Source of the DNA: Lautropia sp. SCN 70-15
GTDB lineage: Bacteria > Pseudomonadota > Gammaproteobacteria > Burkholderiales > Burkholderiaceae_E
Length of the DNA stretch: 8,127 nucleotides
Assembly (NCBI GenBank): GCA_001724315.1
Contig: MEEC01000113.1
Span: 1-8,127, forward strand
Direction of reading: 5' to 3'
The notes under the pieces are model-generated. The model was given only the letters and a program-made list of their open reading frames with translations. It did not search any database and was not told the DNA's origin. The translations under genes were made by a program, and so were the position numbers. Positions 5,530 through 8,127 of the stretch are shown piece after piece; positions within the stretch are counted from its first letter, which is position 1, and every line of letters starts with the position of its first letter.

Positions 5530-5594
5530 CGTTGCGATTCCTGTGATGGCTGCGTGCGTGTCGGCTGGGTCGGCGACGGTTGCTTCGACGGCAT
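5526..5594 (-). CDS. Possible 22-codon micro-ORF bridging narI and the prolyl isomerase gene
   Basis: An ATG at 5594 overlaps the narI stop (TGATG) and the frame ends in a TGA that overlaps the isomerase start (ATGA). The frame therefore fills the intergenic gap exactly, with overlapping stop/start codons at both ends. The peptide would be hydrophilic and rich in Gln, Ser, Pro and Thr (MPSKQPSPTQ...), with no hydrophobic segment. Against a real product: no Shine-Dalgarno precedes it, and about a third of its codons end in A, more than in the flanking genes. It may serve only to carry ribosomes across the gap, or be chance. It is in a different frame from the isomerase, so it is not an N-terminal extension unless there is a sequencing frameshift. 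Confidence 0.25.
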   Translation of the reverse strand: MPSKQPSPTQPTRTQPSQESQR

Positions 5595-6289
5595 CAGCGC
5601 GCCGCGCCGCGGCGCCGCACGATCTGATAGGGCCGGATCACGTAGGCCACCGACGCGAATCCGCTCCAGACATGGACCAGGCGCGAGAACGGGAACAGGA
5701 TGAACAGCGTCATGCCGAAGAACAGGTGGATCTTGTAGATCAGCGGCACGTTCACGATGAAGCCCGCCGCGTCGCCGCGGAAGGTGAGCAGGTGCTGGGC
5801 CCAGTGAGACAGCGCCACCATCACGCTGCCGTCGAGGTGCGACAGCGACGCGACGATGCTGATCAGGCCGAGCAGCAGCGTGATCAGGATCCAGTACAGG
5901 ATCACGAAGTCCATCGTGCGCGAGTTGGCGCGCACCCGCGGTTCGCTGTGCCGGCGGTGCAGCAGCAGCGCGATGCCGATCAGGCACAGCGTGCCCGCGA
6001 AGCCGCCCGCCGCCATCGCGATGATCTGCTTGCCCTGCGTGCTCAGGCCGATCGCGTGGTAGACCTCCTTGGGCGTGAGCAGGCCCACGAAGTGCCCGCC
6101 GAACAGCATCAGGATGCCCAGGTGGAACAGGTTGCTGCCCCACCTGAGCTGGCCGCGGCGAAGCATCTCCGAGGAGTCGCTCTTCCACGTGTACTGCTCG
6201 CGGTCGAAGCGCACCAGGCTGCCGAGCAGGAAGATGGCCAGCGCGATGTACGGGTAGATGCCGAAGAGGAACTGGTGGAAGCCGCTCAT
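5594..6289 (-). CDS. narI: Respiratory nitrate reductase gamma subunit (cytochrome b, NarI)
   Basis: The membrane anchor of NarGHI. It oxidises quinol and passes electrons through two b-type hemes to NarH. The 231-residue length is close to E. coli NarI (about 225). Five hydrophobic spans are visible, at about residues 5-25, 52-70, 86-110, 126-148 and 183-205. Candidate heme ligands His56 and His66 (in LFHLGILMLFGGHFVG) and His188 and His206 (IHLF and RLVHVWSG) match the E. coli pattern (His56, His66, His187, His205). The frame is open further upstream, but the start is set at 6289 because MSGFHQFLFGIYPYIA is the family N-terminus and its ATG overlaps the narJ stop as ATGA, indicating translational coupling. 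The C-terminus is basic (RRRGAAR), facing the cytoplasm as expected. Confidence 0.97.
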   Translation of the reverse strand: MSGFHQFLFGIYPYIALAIFLLGSLVRFDREQYTWKSDSSEMLRRGQLRWGSNLFHLGILMLFGGHFVGLLTPKEVYHAIGLSTQGKQIIAMAAGGFAGTLCLIGIALLLHRRHSEPRVRANSRTMDFVILYWILITLLLGLISIVASLSHLDGSVMVALSHWAQHLLTFRGDAAGFIVNVPLIYKIHLFFGMTLFILFPFSRLVHVWSGFASVAYVIRPYQIVRRRGAAR

Positions 6290-7035
6290 GACTGCGCTCC
6301 GGTGGAAATGCGTGCGGGGGGCTGGCTGGCGGCCGCCGCCGCGGCTGCGCCCTTGCGGTGGATCGTGATCGGGGCCGGCTGGCCCGGTTGGCCGGCCGCC
6401 GTGCCGCAGGCGCCGGCCTCGCCGCCGAACATCACCGGCTCGTCGGCCCATTCGCGGTCCAGCGCCTCGGTGTCGATCGGCGCGAGCTTCTCGACCTCGG
6501 GCAGCGGCAGCTCGAGGCCCGCCGCGCCTGCGAGCTCGAGCAGCGCGGCCGGCAGCATCGCGTAGCGGCTGCCGATGCGCGCCAGCCCGTTGCCCAGCTT
6601 GCGCAGCACCTCGGCGGTGTCGCGCAGGTCGGCCACTGCCGCCTTCGGTTCCTGGGTGGACAGGTACTCGAGGAAGGCGGGCAGGTAGTCGGGCAGCTCG
6701 TCTTCGGACAGGAAGAGCCCGGCGCGCTCGTAGAGCAGCTTCAGGTCGACCATCGCCTGGCCGCGGTCGCGCGACTCGCCGTGCACGTGCTCGAACAGGT
6801 GCAGCGAGGTCATCCGGCCGCGGTCGAAGGTGGACACCCAGGTCTCGGCCAGCTCGAAGGCGTCGCCGCGCTCGAGGCCTGCCGCGAAATCGGCCAGCCG
6901 CTCACGAGTGGCCGAGGAGAGCGCGCGCTCGTCGTCGAGCGCCTGCCGCACCGCGTCGGCCATTCCCTTTCGGTCTGCCTGCGGGTAGTCGAGCAGCGTG
7001 CCGATCGCGCGCAGCGTGTAGCGGATCGGTTTCAT
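6286..7035 (-). CDS. narJ: Nitrate reductase molybdenum-cofactor assembly chaperone NarJ
   Basis: A system-specific cytoplasmic chaperone that holds apo-NarG while the molybdenum cofactor is inserted and before the enzyme docks on NarI; it is not part of the final complex. The 249-residue product shows the TorD/NarJ helical fold signature, including LLDYP (14-18), the conserved SLHLFEHVHGESRDRGQAM segment (77-95) and LPDYLPAFLEYLS (114-126). The C-terminal region after about residue 200 is a low-complexity tail with FGGEAGACG and an Ala-rich run (230-235); such tails vary among NarJ proteins. The ATG is 1 nt after the narH stop (TGA-G-ATG), and a strong AAGGAG lies within the narH 3' end. Its stop overlaps the narI start. 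Confidence 0.95.
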   Translation of the reverse strand: MKPIRYTLRAIGTLLDYPQADRKGMADAVRQALDDERALSSATRERLADFAAGLERGDAFELAETWVSTFDRGRMTSLHLFEHVHGESRDRGQAMVDLKLLYERAGLFLSEDELPDYLPAFLEYLSTQEPKAAVADLRDTAEVLRKLGNGLARIGSRYAMLPAALLELAGAAGLELPLPEVEKLAPIDTEALDREWADEPVMFGGEAGACGTAAGQPGQPAPITIHRKGAAAAAAASQPPARISTGAQS

Positions 7036-7036
7036 C

Positions 7037-8127
7037 TCAGAGGGTCTCCTTGATGGCGATCACCCGCTTGCCCTTGTTGCCGGCAAACAGGCTGCCGGCG
7101 GAGGTGCCGTCGGAGCAGCCGTTGCCGAACGAGAAGCCGCAGCCGCCGCGCATGTCGAAGGCGTCCTCGGCGTACTCGCGGTGCGTCGTCGGGATCACGA
7201 AGCGGTCCTCGTAGTTGGCGATGGCCAGGATCCGGTACATGTCGTCGATCTGGGCGGCGCTCATGCCGACCTTGTCCAGCAGGTCGCCGGCATGCCGGCC
7301 CTCGACGGTGCGCGCCCGCATGAAGGCGCGCATCGCGAGCATCCGCTCGAGCGCCACGCGGATCGGCTCCTCGTCGCCGGCGGTCAGCATGTTGGCCAGG
7401 TAGCGCAGCGGAATCCGCAGGCTGGCGACGTCGGGGATGCCGCCCTTCTCGGAGATCTGGCCGCTCGAGGCGCGCGCCGAGATCGGCGAGAGCGGCGGCA
7501 CGTACCAGACCATGGGCAGGGTGCGGTACTCGGGATGCAGCGGGAAGGCGATCTTCCAGTCCATCGCCATCTTCCAGACCGGCGACACCTTGGCGGCCTG
7601 CAGCCAGGCCTCGGGGATGCCGTCGGCCCGCGCCTGCGCGATCACCGCCGGGTCGTTCGGGTCGAGGAACAGGTCGAGCTGGGCCTGGTACAGGTCGCGC
7701 GGGTCGGCCACCGAGGCGGCTTCCTGGATCCGGTCGGCGTCGTAGAGCAGCACGCCCAGGTAGCGGATCCGGCCCACGCAGGTTTCCGAGCACACGGTGG
7801 GCTGGCCGACCTCGATCCGCGGATAGCAGAAGATGCACTTCTCGGCCTTGCCGCTGGACCAGTTGTAGTAGATCTTCTTGTACGGGCAGCCCGACACGCA
7901 CATGCGCCAGCCGCGGCACTTGTCCTGGTCGATCAGCACGATCCCGTCTTCCTCGCGCTTGTAGATCGAGCCCGACGGGCACGAAGCCACGCAGGCCGGG
8001 TTCAGGCAGTGCTCGCACAGCCTGGGCAGGTACATCATGAAGGTGTTCTCGAACTCGCCGTAGATGTCCTTCGGGATGCCCTCGAAGTTGTAGTCGGCCG
8101 AGCGCTTGGAGAACTCGCCGCCCAGGA
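7037..8127 (-). CDS. narH: Respiratory nitrate reductase beta subunit (Fe-S electron transfer, NarH), C-terminal part
   Basis: The cytoplasmic electron-transfer subunit between NarI hemes and NarG. The frame is open to the right edge: 29 in-frame residues precede the first internal Met (…YGEFENTF-MMYLPRLCEHCLNPAC), so the gene continues beyond the window and that Met is not the start. 362 residues are visible of a family length near 510. Numbered from base 8125, the Fe-S ligand sets are C37-x2-C40-x4-C45-x3-C49, C70-x2-W73-x2-C76-x3-C80, and C97-x2-C100 with C112 and C116. The Trp at 73 in place of a fourth Cys is the known NarH signature for a [3Fe-4S] centre. LPLHPEYRTLPMVWYVPPLSP-type sequence downstream is nearly identical to E. 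coli NarH. The N-terminal ferredoxin module is outside the window. NarG is expected immediately beyond it. Confidence 0.97.
   Translation of the reverse strand, partial: LGGEFSKRSADYNFEGIPKDIYGEFENTFMMYLPRLCEHCLNPACVASCPSGSIYKREEDGIVLIDQDKCRGWRMCVSGCPYKKIYYNWSSGKAEKCIFCYPRIEVGQPTVCSETCVGRIRYLGVLLYDADRIQEAASVADPRDLYQAQLDLFLDPNDPAVIAQARADGIPEAWLQAAKVSPVWKMAMDWKIAFPLHPEYRTLPMVWYVPPLSPISARASSGQISEKGGIPDVASLRIPLRYLANMLTAGDEEPIRVALERMLAMRAFMRARTVEGRHAGDLLDKVGMSAAQIDDMYRILAIANYEDRFVIPTTHREYAEDAFDMRGGCGFSFGNGCSDGTSAGSLFAGNKGKRVIAIKETL
7046..7051 (-). promoter_or_regulatory. Strong Shine-Dalgarno for narJ, inside narH
   Basis: The - strand reads AAGGAG ten nucleotides before the narJ ATG. It is the best Shine-Dalgarno match I found in the window and supports both the narJ start and independent initiation in addition to coupling with narH. 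Confidence 0.6.

Noticed and set aside
5423..6565. 380-codon + strand open frame opposite narI and narJ
   Set aside because: It is a shadow of the coding strand: the conserved hemes, membrane spans and NarJ motifs are all on the - strand.
7032..8018. 328-codon - strand frame overlapping narH in another frame
   Set aside because: The +1 shadow of narH has no Fe-S cysteine pattern, while the narH frame preserves every ligand set.
8036..8038. Met at this position as the start of narH
   Set aside because: The frame stays open upstream with conserved NarH residues (…FENTF before MMYLPRLCEHC), and the missing N-terminal ferredoxin module shows the gene continues past the window.

Overview
The window is very GC-rich (roughly 70% by eye) and gene-dense, and it encodes a Gram-negative respiratory bacterium. 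An LPS Kdo transferase (waaA) and a TolC-type outer-membrane channel require an outer membrane, and a membrane-bound nitrate reductase (narHJI) indicates anaerobic or denitrifying metabolism. The pcm-like / rhodanese / TolC / waaA neighbourhood, and a parvulin gene following narI, fit a betaproteobacterium, most likely Burkholderiales. That placement rests on remembered gene order and protein flavour, not on a search; I cannot name a genus. I see no tRNA, rRNA, insertion sequence, CRISPR array, prophage gene or sign of recent transfer.

Layout, left to right. (1) The 3' two-thirds or so of waaA lies on the + strand (1-659). All other genes are on the - strand. (2) The left - strand block, in transcription order, is a TetR/AcrR-type repressor (4009-3344), a divergent isoaspartate-methyltransferase-like protein (3300-2635), a single-domain rhodanese (2605-2162) and a TolC-family channel (2091-637). 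Gaps are 29-70 bp, so this looks like one transcription unit. TolC and waaA converge and overlap by 23 bp. (3) An AT-rich island at about 4026-4060 carries a perfect 14-bp palindrome and a -10-like hexamer just upstream of the TetR gene. It separates the two - strand blocks and is the best candidate control point for the left block. (4) The right - strand block, in transcription order, is narH (its 5' end is outside the window), narJ, narI, a cytoplasmic parvulin prolyl isomerase and a beta-class carbonic anhydrase. Junctions are tight: narH/narJ 1 nt apart, narJ/narI ATGA overlap, isomerase/carbonic anhydrase 1 nt apart.

How the genes work together. NarH carries electrons through Fe-S clusters from the NarI cytochrome b to the catalytic NarG (presumably just beyond the right edge), and NarJ is the dedicated chaperone for NarG. 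The parvulin plausibly helps fold the complex. The carbonic anhydrase is an unexpected but translationally coupled partner. A 22-codon micro-ORF bridges narI and the isomerase, touching both by overlapping stop/start codons; whether it is translated is open. The left block joins an envelope channel to two small cytoplasmic enzymes under a probable autoregulated repressor.

Most of the window is recognisable housekeeping or respiratory content. The observations most worth a second look are the carbonic anhydrase coupled to the nar operon, the bridging micro-ORF, the TetR operator island, and the loss of the usual substrate motif in the methyltransferase-like protein. I did not find a convincing wholly new system.
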